Below, in pieces: positions 18,765 to 28,252 of a stretch of DNA of 64,000 nt. The stretch is from Rhodococcus koreensis. GTDB taxonomy: Bacteria; Actinomycetota; Actinomycetes; Mycobacteriales; Mycobacteriaceae. Each line of letters begins with the position of its first letter. Position 1 is the stretch's first letter. Under the pieces are notes generated by a model. That model had not been told where the DNA came from, did not search any database, and saw nothing but the letters and a program-made list of their open reading frames with translations. The position numbers and the translations under genes were made by a program. The stretch spans positions 372,001 through 436,000 of the forward strand of contig NZ_FNSV01000005.1 in NCBI RefSeq assembly GCF_900105905.1, given 5' to 3'.

Positions 18765-18790
18765 ATACCCGCGAGGGCGATGGCGCTAAC
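18765..18790 (-). promoter_or_regulatory. SigF/SigB-like promoter for the PAS gene
   Basis: Reverse strand: GTTA, 16 bases, GGGTAT, 40 bases before the GTG start. Confidence 0.65.
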
Positions 18791-19113
18791 CGGTGGACCA
18801 TTAGTGCACGCTCCCCGCAGAGTCGAAAAGACGTCTCGACGAGACCGAGCGGGCATTCGCTGCGTGACGTCGAGCTGGGCTGGGGCCCATACCACCACAC
18901 CGAATCGGTGATTCTCGACTCACTACAGAAAGATGGGACCGCCGGCGCCGCACGAGTGCCGTCCGCGGCGGTCGCTCACCGGCAGCGGCCGCGAATATTC
19001 ACCCCCTCGGGACCCGTCACGAGACGAAACTGCCGTAAACGGCACGGCATGGATCTCGAACATGCGAGCCTCAGTCTCGGGCCGAGTGTGAGTGCGAGAC
19101 GAATGGGGCAGCT

Positions 19114-19347
19114 GTGAACGTCGGTGATCTCATCACACGCGCCGCTCAGGTGCGAACCGATCTGCACGCGCTCGAAGACCGGATCAAGGAATTGACCGAT
19201 GACTTCGACCTGCTCGACCACAGAACCGAGGGCGCTACGGTCGCGGAGGTGATCGACAGCCTCAGCGACGCCCGGTTGGACCTGAACGCAGCCGACAGAC
19301 ACCTCGAGACCGTGGTGCGCACCGCCGAAAGACTGTCGACCGGTTGA
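19114..19347 (+). CDS. Small coiled-coil protein
   Basis: 77 residues with continuous heptad-like periodicity: LITRAAQVRTDLHALEDRIK, ELTDDFDLLDHRTEGATVAE, RLDLNAADRHLETVV. No Cys, no membrane segment, acidic. The GTG at 19114 follows a GGGG-type ribosome site. No family recognised; a dimeric scaffold or antisigma-type partner are both conceivable. Confidence 0.65.
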   Translation: MNVGDLITRAAQVRTDLHALEDRIKELTDDFDLLDHRTEGATVAEVIDSLSDARLDLNAADRHLETVVRTAERLSTG

Positions 19348-19596
19348 ACACGGCATGGCTGATCTCGGGAGTCACCGAACAATGACGACGACCGGCCACA
19401 GAGTCATTCCCGGCGAGGCGTGCGGTTGCGAGTTCGATGCGCAGATATCGACGTTGACGACGTTGAGGGTCCTCGCGCACGAGTGCCCTACGGCGTCGCT
19501 CTCGTGCCTACCACCGACACCGGCCACCGCTCGGCATCTGATTGTCCCGGCGCCGAGCGGACCCGGCACCGTGACGGGCGCGCAGCGCCGGTGGCT

Positions 19597-19621
19597 GTTT
19601 CACGGCGGGATGCCGGGGTAC
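19597..19621 (+). promoter_or_regulatory. SigF/SigB-like promoter for the DUF4383 gene
   Basis: GTTT, 15 bases, GGGTAC, ending 49 bases before the ATG at 19671; the closest match in the window to the mycobacterial SigF consensus. The rest of the gap 19348-19670 shows no gene. Confidence 0.7.
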
Positions 19622-19670
19622 CACTGGGGAACAGACATTCGAATTCCTTCCCGTCGAGAAAGGCACTCCC

Positions 19671-20135
19671 ATGACTCGACCGGCCGCGTCACCGACGACG
19701 CGCTCACCCCTGCAACTCGCCGCCCTGATCGTCGGGGCAGTGTTCCTCCTGGTCGGCGTCCTCGGCTTCATCCCCGGTATCACCACCGACTACGACATGC
19801 TCACCTTCGCCGGCCACCACTCCCAGGCCATGCTGCTGGGCGTATTCGCGGTGTCGATCCTGCACAACATCGTGCACCTGTTGTTCGGTGTCGCCGGTAT
19901 CGCGATGTCCCGGCACGCCGACACCGCGAAGCTGTTCCTCATCGGCGGCGGGATCATCTACCTCGTGCTGTGGATCTACGGTCTGCTCATCGACCAGGCC
20001 AGTGACGTGAACTTCGTGCCCGTCAACACTGCCGACAACTGGCTGCACTTCGTGCTCGGTGTGGGCATGGTGGCGCTCGGATTCCTGCTCTCCCGCAACA
20101 CCGCAGCGACCGCGCCCCGAGCCGGAACACTATAA
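19671..20135 (+). CDS. DUF4383 membrane protein
   Basis: 154 residues with four hydrophobic helices: LAALIVGAVFLLVGVLGFIP, AMLLGVFAVSILHNIVHLLF, LFLIGGGIIYLVLWIYGLLI and NWLHFVLGVGMVALGFLL. The GHHSQAMLLG segment and the conserved HNIVHLLFGVAGI motif identify the DUF4383 family, common in Actinobacteria and often stress-induced. Function is unknown. GAGAAAGG precedes the ATG. A SigF-like promoter lies just upstream and a hairpin at 20163-20190 downstream. Confidence 0.92.
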   Translation: MTRPAASPTTRSPLQLAALIVGAVFLLVGVLGFIPGITTDYDMLTFAGHHSQAMLLGVFAVSILHNIVHLLFGVAGIAMSRHADTAKLFLIGGGIIYLVLWIYGLLIDQASDVNFVPVNTADNWLHFVLGVGMVALGFLLSRNTAATAPRAGTL

Positions 20136-20162
20136 GCCCCTGGTTGCTTTCTGGCTGGCTGG

Positions 20163-20190
20163 CTGGCCACTGCTCTGGGTGAGCGGCCAG
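20163..20190. terminator. Hairpin between convergent genes
   Basis: CTGGCC with GCTC pairs with GAGC and GGCCAG across a short loop; preceded by a CTGG simple repeat. Confidence 0.5.
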
Positions 20191-20223
20191 TCGAAAACAT
20201 GGTAGCGCTGGCGGGCTGCGGCC

Positions 20224-20637
20224 TCAGATGAACCCATGGCGGTGTTTGACGAACCCCACCACGACCTCGCGCTCGCCCTCCGACTCCCCCAGCAGATCAG
20301 TGATCAGCAGGCGATCGGTCAGCGCCTCGAGCACCCGCCACCTCGCACCGGGATGCCGAGCAATACCTCGATGCGACGTCACCGTACTCGTCACGAAGAG
20401 AGCGGATCCCATTTCGACGAACGAACAGTGCAGCGGGGATCCAAACGACGCCACATCGATCAACATCGCGCCCACCTCGTCGATGGCGTCCGTGACCTCC
20501 GCAATCTCGTCCAGCGCGAATCCACACCGGTCGGCCAACATCCGCGCCACTGCCCGAATTATCGACACATGCTCCAGGACCGGCTCGACCCGCAGCGCAG
20601 TAATGGTCCGTGGTTCGCCGCTCCCGATCTCCACCAC
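20224..20637 (-). CDS. RsbW/UsfX-like ATP-binding anti-sigma regulatory protein
   Basis: 137 residues, the size of stand-alone HATPase_c_2 anti-sigma factors. It has LEHVSIIRAVARMLADRCGF, then the N-box-like helix EIAEVTDAIDEVGAMLI (the D-E-V-x-x-x-L-I pattern of mycobacterial UsfX/RsbW), and a C-terminal strand-helix with ALTDRLLITD. The G boxes are weak, as in other short family members. Such proteins bind SigF/SigB-type sigma factors and release them when a STAS protein binds. No sigma factor gene is adjacent; the STAS proteins at 27674 and 49713 are possible partners. GTG start with AGGAA upstream. Confidence 0.8.
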   Translation of the reverse strand: MVEIGSGEPRTITALRVEPVLEHVSIIRAVARMLADRCGFALDEIAEVTDAIDEVGAMLIDVASFGSPLHCSFVEMGSALFVTSTVTSHRGIARHPGARWRVLEALTDRLLITDLLGESEGEREVVVGFVKHRHGFI

Positions 20638-21131
20638 AGTTTCCTGCCGTCGCGCGTTTCACCGAGTGGTACATCCAAGCCCCGGCGCCCCGGTATGCCA
20701 CCCTGGGCGGTACATCGATCTCGGTGCCCTCGGCAAACGGTGCCCTCGGCACCGCTTACCCGACATGCCCGCGTCCGACGCCCGGGCCCCACGCCGAATC
20801 GGCAGGCACACAACGCCACTGCCAGCGCAACCCCGCTCTCGTGACAGTGGTCGGCTCCACGGGCCAGCGCCGGCCGTGGAGCCGCGCCCGGCCGCCGGGC
20901 AGGGCAAACCGGGCTGATCACACGATTACCCCGCGAACTACGTTCTTACGCACCTCCCCCGCAACCCGGGAATAAGCCGACACAAAGAACACCGGGGACT
21001 AGGACTGTTTCGATCATCCGATGCCCACCTCAACTGCCCCTCGGCGGGCGCTGCCGCCAATAAGCACCGCTGTGGTGGTTCCCATACCTGTCGGGGACCG
21101 GACTGAGAAGAACGGGGCCGGTCGATGTGAC
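20638..21131. other. Gene-free stretch
   Basis: Frames here are Pro/Arg-rich shadows without family resemblance. A duplicated GGTGCCCTCGGCA-type motif around 20725-20755 is the only structure noticed. Confidence 0.4.
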
Positions 21132-21156
21132 GGTTACCGTTGTCGGTAAGGGGTAT
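21132..21156 (+). promoter_or_regulatory. SigF/SigB-like promoter
   Basis: GGTT, 15 bases, GGGTAT, 85 bases before the zinc-ribbon-like gene. Confidence 0.5.
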
Positions 21157-21243
21157 TCGGCTATGCGTGAGCAGCGTGCGCGGATCGAGGATCCCCGGAG
21201 ATTCCCGCATCCAACGACGTCGACGAGAAAGGGACGATCGGTG

Positions 21244-21423
21244 ATGATTCGCGCGGAGGCCGGGTGGGAGGTGCGTTGCGATCGGTGCGATCACGGGTAC
21301 CGCACCGCTACCGACGATCGGGCCGTAGCTACCGGTACGGCACGGATCAACGGCTGGGCCATCAACGACCTCACCTTGTGCCCGGGCTGTGCCACCACCG
21401 CCGACTACAGCGCGCAGCACTGA
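21244..21423 (+). CDS. Small zinc-ribbon-like protein
   Basis: 59 residues: MIRAEAGWEVRCDRCDHGYR, a polar loop, then LTLCPGCATTADYSAQH. Two CxxC pairs about 40 residues apart suggest a single zinc site. The ATG at 21244 (or the GTG just before it) fits the AAGGGA ribosome site and lies downstream of a SigF-like promoter. An in-frame GTG at 21127 would overlap that promoter. Function unknown; it may bind nucleic acid or act as a metallo-scaffold. Confidence 0.65.
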   Translation: MIRAEAGWEVRCDRCDHGYRTATDDRAVATGTARINGWAINDLTLCPGCATTADYSAQH

Positions 21424-21652
21424 CACGGTCGAGCCAGCGCCTGGTCGCTTCGACGGGTTGGGCCTGCGATCCCCCGCCCGGCACCGGGATGCCGCAGTGC
21501 CGACGGCACACCGTCACCGTCACCAAGCCGACATCATCTATGGTCACCTCGAACACTCCGACGAAAGGATGTGCCCGGCGCTGCGGCACTGGAAGATTTT
21601 GACCGAACCGACCCGCCCTCTGTGCGGCCGATTCGGCTGCGCGAGTCCGTTT

Positions 21653-22834
21653 TCAGGGTGTGAGCTGGATCTTGACCGCCCCGTCCTGCTTCTTCTGGAA
21701 AATCTCGTAGGCGTGGGGCGCCTGTTCGAGGGGAAGTTTGTGAGTGGCGAAGGTGTCGACACCGAGGGGGTCGTCGTCGCCGAGGAGCGGCATGATGTCG
21801 TCCACCCACTTCTTGATGTTGGCCTGGCCCATGCGCAGCTGAATCTGCTTGTCGAACAGGGTGAGCATGGGGATCGGGTCGGCCATGCCGCCGTAGACCC
21901 CGATGATGGAAATGGTTCCTCCGCGGCGAACGATGTCGATCGCCGAGTACAACGCACCGAGACGGTCGACACCCGCCCTCTGCATGAGCGGCGCCGCAAC
22001 CGCGTCCGGAAGGTACCCCACGATCTGCTGGGCGAGCTTACCGATCGGTGAACCGTGCGCCTCCATACCGACCGCGTCGATCACCGAGTCGGTACCCCGA
22101 CCGTCGGTCGCGTCCCGGATCACGTCGGCGAGATCGCCGCCGTGCTCGTCCAGGTCGAGGGTTTCGATGCCCCGGGCCTTGGCGCGAGCAAGGCGTTCGG
22201 GGACGTTGTCGACCGCGATGACCCGTGCGCCCTTGTGATGAGCGATGCGCGCTGCCATGTCTCCGATCGGGCCGAGGCCGAGTACGGTGACCGACCCGCC
22301 CGCGGGGAGTGCGGCGTACTCCACCGACTGCCATGCCGTGGGCAGCACATCGGACAGATAGACGAATCGGGAATCCGGCGGCCCCTCGGGGACTTTCATG
22401 TGGGTGAACTGGGCTTGGGGGACGCGCAGGTACTCGGCCTGTCCTCCCGGAACCTGACCGTAGAGCTTAGAGAAACCGAACAACGCCGCTCCCATCCCCT
22501 GCTCGCGGACCTGCGTCGTCTCACACTGCGTGTACAGCTGCATGTTGCACATGAAACAGGCGCCACACGAGATTTGGAACGGAATCACCACCCGGTCACC
22601 GACCTTCAGGTCTCCCGCCTCCGCGCCGACTTCTTCGACGATCCCCATCGGTTCGTGGCCGAGGACATCTCCTTCTGTCATGAAGGGGCCGAGAGTTTCG
22701 TACAGGTGGAGATCGGACCCGCAAATGTTCGTCGTGGTCACCTTGATGACGGCGTCCGTCGGTTGTTCGATCTTCGGATCGGCGACGGTATCGACGCTGA
22801 CCTTTCGTTTGCCTTGCCACGTGACTGCGCGCAC
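21653..22834 (-). CDS. Zinc-dependent alcohol dehydrogenase (formaldehyde-dehydrogenase-like)
   Basis: 393 residues of the medium-chain dehydrogenase family. Catalytic zinc ligands lie in TTTNICGSDLHLYE (Cys) and VLGHEPMGIVEEVG (His-Glu). The structural zinc loop is CGACFMCNMQLYTQC. The Rossmann motif is SVTVLGLGPIGDMAARIA, with an acidic residue after the second strand (IAVDNVPERL), which favours NAD. The inserted RGTDSVIDAVGMEAHGSPIG and the length near 390 match the glutathione-independent formaldehyde dehydrogenase-like subgroup; the actual alcohol or aldehyde is unknown. GTG start. Isolated gene. Confidence 0.92.
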   Translation of the reverse strand: MRAVTWQGKRKVSVDTVADPKIEQPTDAVIKVTTTNICGSDLHLYETLGPFMTEGDVLGHEPMGIVEEVGAEAGDLKVGDRVVIPFQISCGACFMCNMQLYTQCETTQVREQGMGAALFGFSKLYGQVPGGQAEYLRVPQAQFTHMKVPEGPPDSRFVYLSDVLPTAWQSVEYAALPAGGSVTVLGLGPIGDMAARIAHHKGARVIAVDNVPERLARAKARGIETLDLDEHGGDLADVIRDATDGRGTDSVIDAVGMEAHGSPIGKLAQQIVGYLPDAVAAPLMQRAGVDRLGALYSAIDIVRRGGTISIIGVYGGMADPIPMLTLFDKQIQLRMGQANIKKWVDDIMPLLGDDDPLGVDTFATHKLPLEQAPHAYEIFQKKQDGAVKIQLTP

Positions 22835-23179
22835 TGGGAACCAAACCTCTCGTCGGTCGATGTGTGGTTCGGGTGCCCGACGGGGGCGGGTGGTAAACCC
22901 GCTCCGGACGGCGCGGGGATCGGGACCTACTGGCCGGCAACGACGCCGACCGGGCGAATATCAGGGTCCTCGGCGAGCAGGTCGGTGCCGACGTTGCCCA
23001 GTGCTTCTGCCCCTCGATCAGGGCCCCGGCGGTCCATGACGACCTCTTCAGGCGGTAGTTCACTGCCCAGCGGGCCGACCGGTGTGGTTGACCGACCTTC
23101 CGCCAGCACTGATATAGATCGGGGTTAGACCTTCACAAACGATACGGGAAAGCCGCACGGCTGCTGCCGGTGGCGCCGC
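22835..23179. other. Gene-free stretch
   Basis: No supported gene. A short reverse reading near 22927-23060 has some coding-like bias but no family match. Confidence 0.4.
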
Positions 23180-23305
23180 GTGGAGAACACACCGATCGGG
23201 TATCCGCCTCCTGTGGAAATCATCGGAATTCTCATTCTGGTCGGTGTCATCGCCTTCGTGCTGTACAAGAAACGCGGGAGAAAGCGATTCGCGGAGCGGG
23301 ATTGA
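23180..23305 (+). CDS. Small single-pass membrane peptide
   Basis: 41 residues from GTG 23180 (or 30 from GTG 23213): VEIIGILILVGVIAFVLYKK then RGRKRFAERD. One hydrophobic helix followed by a strongly basic tail, the layout of many actinobacterial stress-induced small membrane proteins. No convincing ribosome site, so only moderate support. Confidence 0.45.
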   Translation: MENTPIGYPPPVEIIGILILVGVIAFVLYKKRGRKRFAERD

Positions 23306-23423
23306 TCTGGCCACCCGTCGGCGGGTGGGTGGCGCCGCGCGAGGCCCACCTGATCCGACGTGCCGCCGAAGCCCGCAGCCGCGACACCCCTAGTCCTGAC
23401 ACTTCACCCGACATCGAGGCCTC

Positions 23424-24029
23424 ATGAACATCCTGACCGCACTACCCCTGGCCATGCTGCGCGTGCAATACACGATCGTGCGCTACCCCCTCCACCTGAT
23501 CGACGACCACGTGATCGCACACCTTGCCCCCGTCTCACCGGCCCGGCAGCTGTATCGGGGCGGCCTCGGCCTGCTCGATAGTGTCGCTGGCACCGTTTTG
23601 GCCCACCAGGACCGCGCTCACCGGGCCGCTGATACCGCACCCCGGATATCCCCAACCTCCGGCAGGGCATGCGATAGGGACAACGATGTCTCCGCATCGA
23701 GTATCGCTGCCACTGATGTTGAAAAGGTCCCCCGGTCCGCGAACGTCGAAAACACCGAACTGAGCCAGAAGGCGGCACAGCAACTCGACACCGACTTGCT
23801 CGCCGAGCACCTCGAAGACATCGAACCGACACACCGGCGCGGGCAGTCCACGCCCACCGGCACCGCCGACCCGGCCGCCGCCACCGTCATCACCGCACTC
23901 GCGGGTGCGGCGAGCACCGAACCCGACACGACACTGACCACAGAGCTGGCCGACCGGGTAGCCGAACTCGCCCGGGCCGACACCCGACCACCGGGAACAG
24001 AGACCATCCCGACCGGCAAGCACCACTGA
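23424..24029 (+). CDS. Coiled-coil-start protein, paralogue of 14377
   Basis: 201 residues. The first 60 match the protein at 14377 closely (MNILTALPLAMLRVQYTIVR, PLHLIDDHVIAHLAPVSPAR, GLGLLDSVAGTVL). After that the sequences differ: this one lacks the long charged coiled coil and has a Thr/Ala/Asp-rich, probably disordered middle and an amphipathic end (TTELADRVAELARADTRP). The conserved part is therefore the N-terminal amphipathic module, which suggests a docking function with an exchangeable tail. Role unknown. Confidence 0.7.
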   Translation: MNILTALPLAMLRVQYTIVRYPLHLIDDHVIAHLAPVSPARQLYRGGLGLLDSVAGTVLAHQDRAHRAADTAPRISPTSGRACDRDNDVSASSIAATDVEKVPRSANVENTELSQKAAQQLDTDLLAEHLEDIEPTHRRGQSTPTGTADPAAATVITALAGAASTEPDTTLTTELADRVAELARADTRPPGTETIPTGKHH

Positions 24030-25121
24030 CAACCCAGTCCTGCGAGCGTCTACCCTCACGTTCGAAGACCGAATCACCCGAGTAAGGGCTAAACCGCTGT
24101 GCTAGAGCTAGATCCACCGAGACTCTGACAGTCCCCATCGTCTCCACCAGCCTGCGGGCCGCGCTGCTCCGAAGTGAGGGCTTTCCGTCGCGGATGGCGA
24201 TGTGCTGGCTGGTGAGTGTCTGGAGCTGGGCGGCGAGGCGCGGGCGCGGCGGTGCTTTTTGATCCGGGATTTGTGGTATTCGGGCCCGAGGTCTCCAACC
24301 ACGAGAGTCGGCGCGGAGGGTGGACCCGACAGCTGGACCAGGGGGTGAGCGTCGCGGCTCGGACTGGTGGAGAACGACGGTGTCCCGATCACCCGCCTAC
24401 TCGGACACTGTCCGCTTCCGGCCGATCTGTACCCGCAAGTACTGACAGGAACTGTTGTACCGCATGCCAGCACCGCCGCGGGAAGTGGTTCCCGGGAGGC
24501 CAATCCGACGGTTCGGGACCGACCCCGAGCAGGTGACGCGGCCGCTACCCGCTGCGGCGACCACTGTAGGCGCTCAGCATTCCCACGCCGCGGCGACACC
24601 GCGACCTTGGCCTTGGTCCCGGGATCGGGCAGGGCGATGCCGAAGACGGCGACGATCCCGAGGTCGGCCACGACCCGGACCGCGACGGCGCCGCGCAAAG
24701 CCGCTCCGTGGGGTGCCAGGGCGAGGAGGAGTCCGCTCGCCCTGGTACCCCACCGCCCGAATCACCGCGGCAATCTCAGGCGGGACACCCCCGTCGGCGC
24801 GGGTGAAATTGCAGGGTTTGGCGAGGATGCGCGGTGAGACGATGGGTCGCGTCGCTATACGCGGCGGTCAGACACCCAGCACTCGGGGAAAGGCACGCGC
24901 GGCGGAAGTCGACACCCCACCATCCCGCGGCGCCACCAGTGACCGATCGGACGCCGCTGCGCGGGATCGGCTCGGCGCCGCCGCAGGCGCCCTCCCCACT
25001 CGACGGCCACCGCACCGACCACGGGTGACCCGGCTCAGCGATTCGAGGGACTCCGCACGACCGCGAGCCACGAGCCGACTTGCCCGGGTAGCCGAAACCG
25101 CGGCTGGGTACTCGACCACAC
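24030..25121. other. Decayed DNA with remnants
   Basis: No intact gene. 24136-24172 is nearly identical to 30877-30913, the end of another small reading frame. On the reverse strand 24580-24840 carries bits of one protein spread over frames (ILAKPCNFTRADGG, then VRAVGYQGE-like, then RGAVAVRVVADLGIVAVFG), which looks like a pseudogene I cannot name. Confidence 0.45.
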
Positions 25122-25520
25122 ATGTCACCCACGAACCCCACCGACCCGACCACCGACACCTCGCCGGATCCGGGGCGCAGCGGTGTTCCCCCGGGCACGA
25201 CACCGGACCCGGATGCGGCCGGGCAACTCCATCCCGACCTCGCCCGCCGCAAGGGCATCACCCGCACCCGGACCGGCGCGCTGTGGACTGGCCTCGTCGT
25301 CGGGGTGCTCATTCTGGTGCTGCTACTGGTGTTCATCCTGCAGAACCTCGACAGCATCACCCTGGAGCTGTTCGGGTGGGACTTCTCCCTGCCGCTGGGC
25401 GTGGCGTTGCTGTTCGCCGCGATCGCCGGCGCGATCGTCATCGCGTTCGCCGGTGGCGTGCGGATCCTGCAGCTCCGCCACGCCGCGAACCGGCAACGCG
25501 CACTCACCACTCAGCCGTGA
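25122..25520 (+). CDS. LapA-type membrane protein
   Basis: 132 residues. A polar, Pro/Thr-rich start (1-45) is followed by two hydrophobic helices: WTGLVVGVLILVLLLVFILQ, then NLDSITLELFGWDFSLPLGV, then ALLFAAIAGAIVIAFAGGVR. The FILQN-----V--FGW---LPLGV-LL-A---G core is the LapA_dom (DUF1049) signature. In enterobacteria LapA acts in lipopolysaccharide assembly. In Actinobacteria the role is unknown and probably concerns the inner membrane. Short basic C-terminus. Confidence 0.88.
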   Translation: MSPTNPTDPTTDTSPDPGRSGVPPGTTPDPDAAGQLHPDLARRKGITRTRTGALWTGLVVGVLILVLLLVFILQNLDSITLELFGWDFSLPLGVALLFAAIAGAIVIAFAGGVRILQLRHAANRQRALTTQP

Positions 25521-25673
25521 GGTTCGATTGAGGCAGATCCCGGCCGCCTCGGCCACACCCCGGACGGTCAGCGCGGCGGCACTGTGTTGCGCGGTGATCG
25601 CCCGGGCCGCGTCGATGAGCTGTCCACGGCGCACGCTCCTCGGCGATCTCCGGCGGCCCCGGACCGACACCAT
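25521..25673 (-). pseudogene. TetR regulator, N-terminal fragment
   Basis: Reverse strand: RRGQLIDAARAITAQHSAAA, then LTVRGVAEAAGICLNRTS, a TetR helix-turn-helix that breaks off next to the LapA stop codon. The ligand-binding domain is absent. Confidence 0.65.
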
Positions 25674-26398
25674 CGACTTTCCGGCGAGGCCCTCCACCAC
25701 ACCCAGACCGACATCCTCCTCGACCCTCCCGCAACAAGGCCTGCCCGAAAACTCGACCGGCACCGCCAACGCCACTGGGACGAAGCCCTCCACCGCCTGT
25801 TCGCCACCTACGGGAAGGCCGACTCATCCCCGATCCGGACACACATCATGGAGACCGGCAAGCCGACAGCGGCCGCTACACGACGTAGCACCGAATGTGA
25901 TCGCAATTACTTTCCAGCGATTCCTTCCATCGACACGCGCCGCGTCGTTACCCTTGACAGCACACCCTGCACCCGCCCTTTCCAGGCGACATAGGGGGGG
26001 TAGAGCATCCGGGGTTACTCCCGGTCTCACCGATGTCGAGCCCAGGCATCAACGCACCCATACGCCCACTGCTGTGGACGCGGCGGCGCACCGTCCTGCA
26101 GTCCCGGATCCGGTCTGTCGCTGTTCCTACCGGCGACCACGTCCCCGGGCCGTGCGAGTGTGCACGCGATGTGTCGAGGGGTCATGCCACACAGCACTTT
26201 TGCGGACCGCAGCAGGCGGGGTGTGTAAACCGACCATTCCCTGCGCTTGTCAGGAGGCTCCACCAACTCAGGCCGCCCATTTCATCGATGCGCCGTGTAC
26301 CACTGGCGACCGTCCGCCCGACCGCCGCCCCGATTGGTTGCCCGCACCTTCCGAGCAGATCGCCACCCGTTCGACTTTCGAAAGCGACCCACTCCACC
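25674..26398. other. Mostly gene-free, possible remnant
   Basis: On the plus strand about 25700-25860 reads QTDILLDPPATRP, then KLDRHRQRHWDEALHRLFAT, with normal codon bias, but there is no start and no family recognised; probably a gene fragment. The rest (to 26398) shows nothing. Confidence 0.4.
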
Positions 26399-26716
26399 AT
26401 GCTCGACCATTCGCACCACCCCATCGACCAGGACTGGCAGCACCGCGCCTCCTGCCGCGGCGCCGACACCGACATCTTCTTCTCCCCCGAAGGAGAACGC
26501 GGGAGGGTCCGCGCCCGACGCGAGCAGGCCGCCAAACAGATCTGCGACAACTGCCCCGTCCTCGCCGAATGCCGCGACCACGCCTTCACCACCACCGAGG
26601 CCTACGGCATCTGGGGCGGCATGTCCGAAACCGAACGCGCCCGCCACACCCGGCGCACCCGACGCACCCGCCACCCGACCCGCACGCGCGTCGCCCCACC
26701 GCACCCTCTAACCTGA
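26399..26716 (+). CDS. WhiB family iron-sulfur transcriptional regulator
   Basis: 105 residues from the ATG at 26399. Four cysteines, C19, C49, C52 and C58 (HRASCRGADTD, KQICDNCPVLAECRDHA), are the canonical ligands of the WhiB 4Fe-4S cluster, followed by the YGIWGGMSETERARHTRRTR turn and a basic DNA-contacting tail. WhiB proteins bind the primary sigma factor and respond to O2, NO or redox state. The W-x-H-R-A-S-C start and FFSPEGE segment resemble the WhiB2/WhmD-like group. A broken relative is at 62309. Upstream in-frame sequence is low-complexity, so the ATG at 26399 is preferred. Confidence 0.95.
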   Translation: MLDHSHHPIDQDWQHRASCRGADTDIFFSPEGERGRVRARREQAAKQICDNCPVLAECRDHAFTTTEAYGIWGGMSETERARHTRRTRRTRHPTRTRVAPPHPLT

Positions 26717-26753
26717 CGGATCCGAACACCCCCAGCATGAGGACGACACAGCC

Positions 26754-27047
26754 ATGGCCACCGACTACGACGCCCCGAGAGTCACCGAATCCGACGAGTC
26801 GACGGACACGTCCCTCGAACAGCTGACCGCCAGCCGGAACGACACCCAGTCCCCCGTCGTGGACGTCGAGGATACCGACTCCGCCGAATCCTTCGAACTG
26901 CCCGGCGCCGACCTGTCCGGTGAAGAACTGACCGTCCGCGTCCTCCCGAAGCAGGCGGACGAATTCACCTGCACCAGTTGCTTCCTCGTCCACCACCGCA
27001 GCCGCCTCGCCGACCCCGCGCAGCTGATCTGCCGGGACTGCGCCTGA
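26754..27047 (+). CDS. DUF4193 family protein
   Basis: 97 residues: MATDYDAPRVTESDESTDTS at the start, a middle acidic LPGADLSGEELTVRVLPKQA, and two CxxC pairs at the end (EFTCTSCFLVHHRSRLAD, LICRDCA). This is the DUF4193 family, small acidic proteins of mycolic-acid Actinobacteria with a zinc-finger-like C-terminus. Function not established; a role near RNA polymerase or ribosomes has been guessed from the DksA-like composition only. Confidence 0.92.
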   Translation: MATDYDAPRVTESDESTDTSLEQLTASRNDTQSPVVDVEDTDSAESFELPGADLSGEELTVRVLPKQADEFTCTSCFLVHHRSRLADPAQLICRDCA

Positions 27048-27673
27048 CCGAATGCCGGACCCCGCCGGGTACCTCGGACGCCTCCAGGGTCCTCGGGAGC
27101 GGGGCCCGCATTCCGACAGCGGCGTTCGGTCACCGGCCGTCCCGTTCCTGCCGTTGCGATTGTCGCGGCCGTCGGCGGGCGGATCCGCCACGAGGCGATC
27201 TGCCACGCACTCACCTCCTCCCGCTGGCGCGCGTTTGCCGCCGCAGAGTCCCAGTGTCGCGAGGCACTTCGCCCCGACGGTGCGGAACCAAACTGTCAGT
27301 GCATCAGCACTTTTCGCCCCGGCAACCGCGTCCGGCCAATGCATACACGAGGACCTACCTGACAGCATCTTGTCGTAGCCGTCACCCGCGGGCTAGGTAA
27401 CACCACCTTCCCGTCGTCAGGCCCGGACGTTGCCGACTGCAACCGGAGGGAATGGGTGGCAGGTGGCGGGGTGGCCTGCCATCGGCGTCCGCGGCTGGTT
27501 GCGTTCTCACCAAACCGGGCTATCGTCATTTGCAGAGGTTGAGCTAGCAGCCCCGGAAAAAGCACCGGCCCCAGCCAACACCGGGACAACAACCCCACTC
27601 GGTCTCGCATCCCTCACCCGTCTCGCACCCGAGTACCGGTTCCCCCGGACGGCCCCCAGCCCGGGAGGACACC
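27048..27673. other. Gene-free stretch
   Basis: No convincing gene or promoter; frames are Pro/Arg/Ser-rich. Confidence 0.4.
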
Positions 27674-28252
27674 ATGACCACTCACCCGCTTTCCACAACC
27701 GAACCATCCTCCGCCACAAGCGCTGTCGGTGAGACGATGGTGACAGAAGCTGGCAACGGAGACGTCGCGCACCGCCACGCGGATGTGCAGATCCTGATCG
27801 ACGAGACCGGCGACGGCCCGGCAATGCTCACCGTGTGCGGCGACATCGACATCGTCAGCGCCCCGATACTGGCCGCCTGTCTGCACCAAGCCACCCACCA
27901 CCCCGGCCCCGGAGTCGTGGTGGACTTGTTCGACGTACCCTTCCTCGGCTGCCCCGCCCTCGCCGTCCTCACCGCCGCCGCCAATGAGCTCTGTCGAGAC
28001 CACCGCGCCCTGACCGTCGCGGCCGACGAAGCACACCGACGCCTGCTCCATCGCACCCGGGTCGATGCCACCATCGGGTGCTACTCCACCGTCACCGACG
28101 CCTTCCGCGCCGCCCGCACCCCCACCGCACACGCCTCGTCACCCACAGCAAGTCCCCCGTTCCCCTACCTGATCCGCCCACCCGCGACCACCTGCTCCCG
28201 CACAGACCTCTCGGTCCGCGACCACCCACCCGAGACGCATTTGCACCCGTAG
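27674..28252 (+). CDS. STAS domain protein lacking the phosphorylatable serine
   Basis: 192 residues. Residues about 40-140 form a STAS domain of the anti-sigma-antagonist type (GPAMLTVCGDIDIVSAPILA, GVVVDLFDVPFLGCPALAVL, TAAANELCRDHRALTVAADE). In SpoIIAA/RsbV the loop is D-S-S-G; here it is G-C-P-A, so there is no Ser/Thr to phosphorylate. Extended Thr/Ser/Pro-rich ends are likely disordered. Its paralogue at 49713 has G-C-A-A. It may bind an RsbW-like ATPase (for example 20224-20637) constitutively or be controlled by cysteine oxidation. GGGAGG precedes the ATG. Confidence 0.88.
   Translation: MTTHPLSTTEPSSATSAVGETMVTEAGNGDVAHRHADVQILIDETGDGPAMLTVCGDIDIVSAPILAACLHQATHHPGPGVVVDLFDVPFLGCPALAVLTAAANELCRDHRALTVAADEAHRRLLHRTRVDATIGCYSTVTDAFRAARTPTAHASSPTASPPFPYLIRPPATTCSRTDLSVRDHPPETHLHP

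Noticed and set aside
25183..26826. 547-residue Arg/Pro/Ser-rich frame
   Set aside because: Overlaps LapA-type, WhiB and DUF4193 genes in a different frame; no domain.
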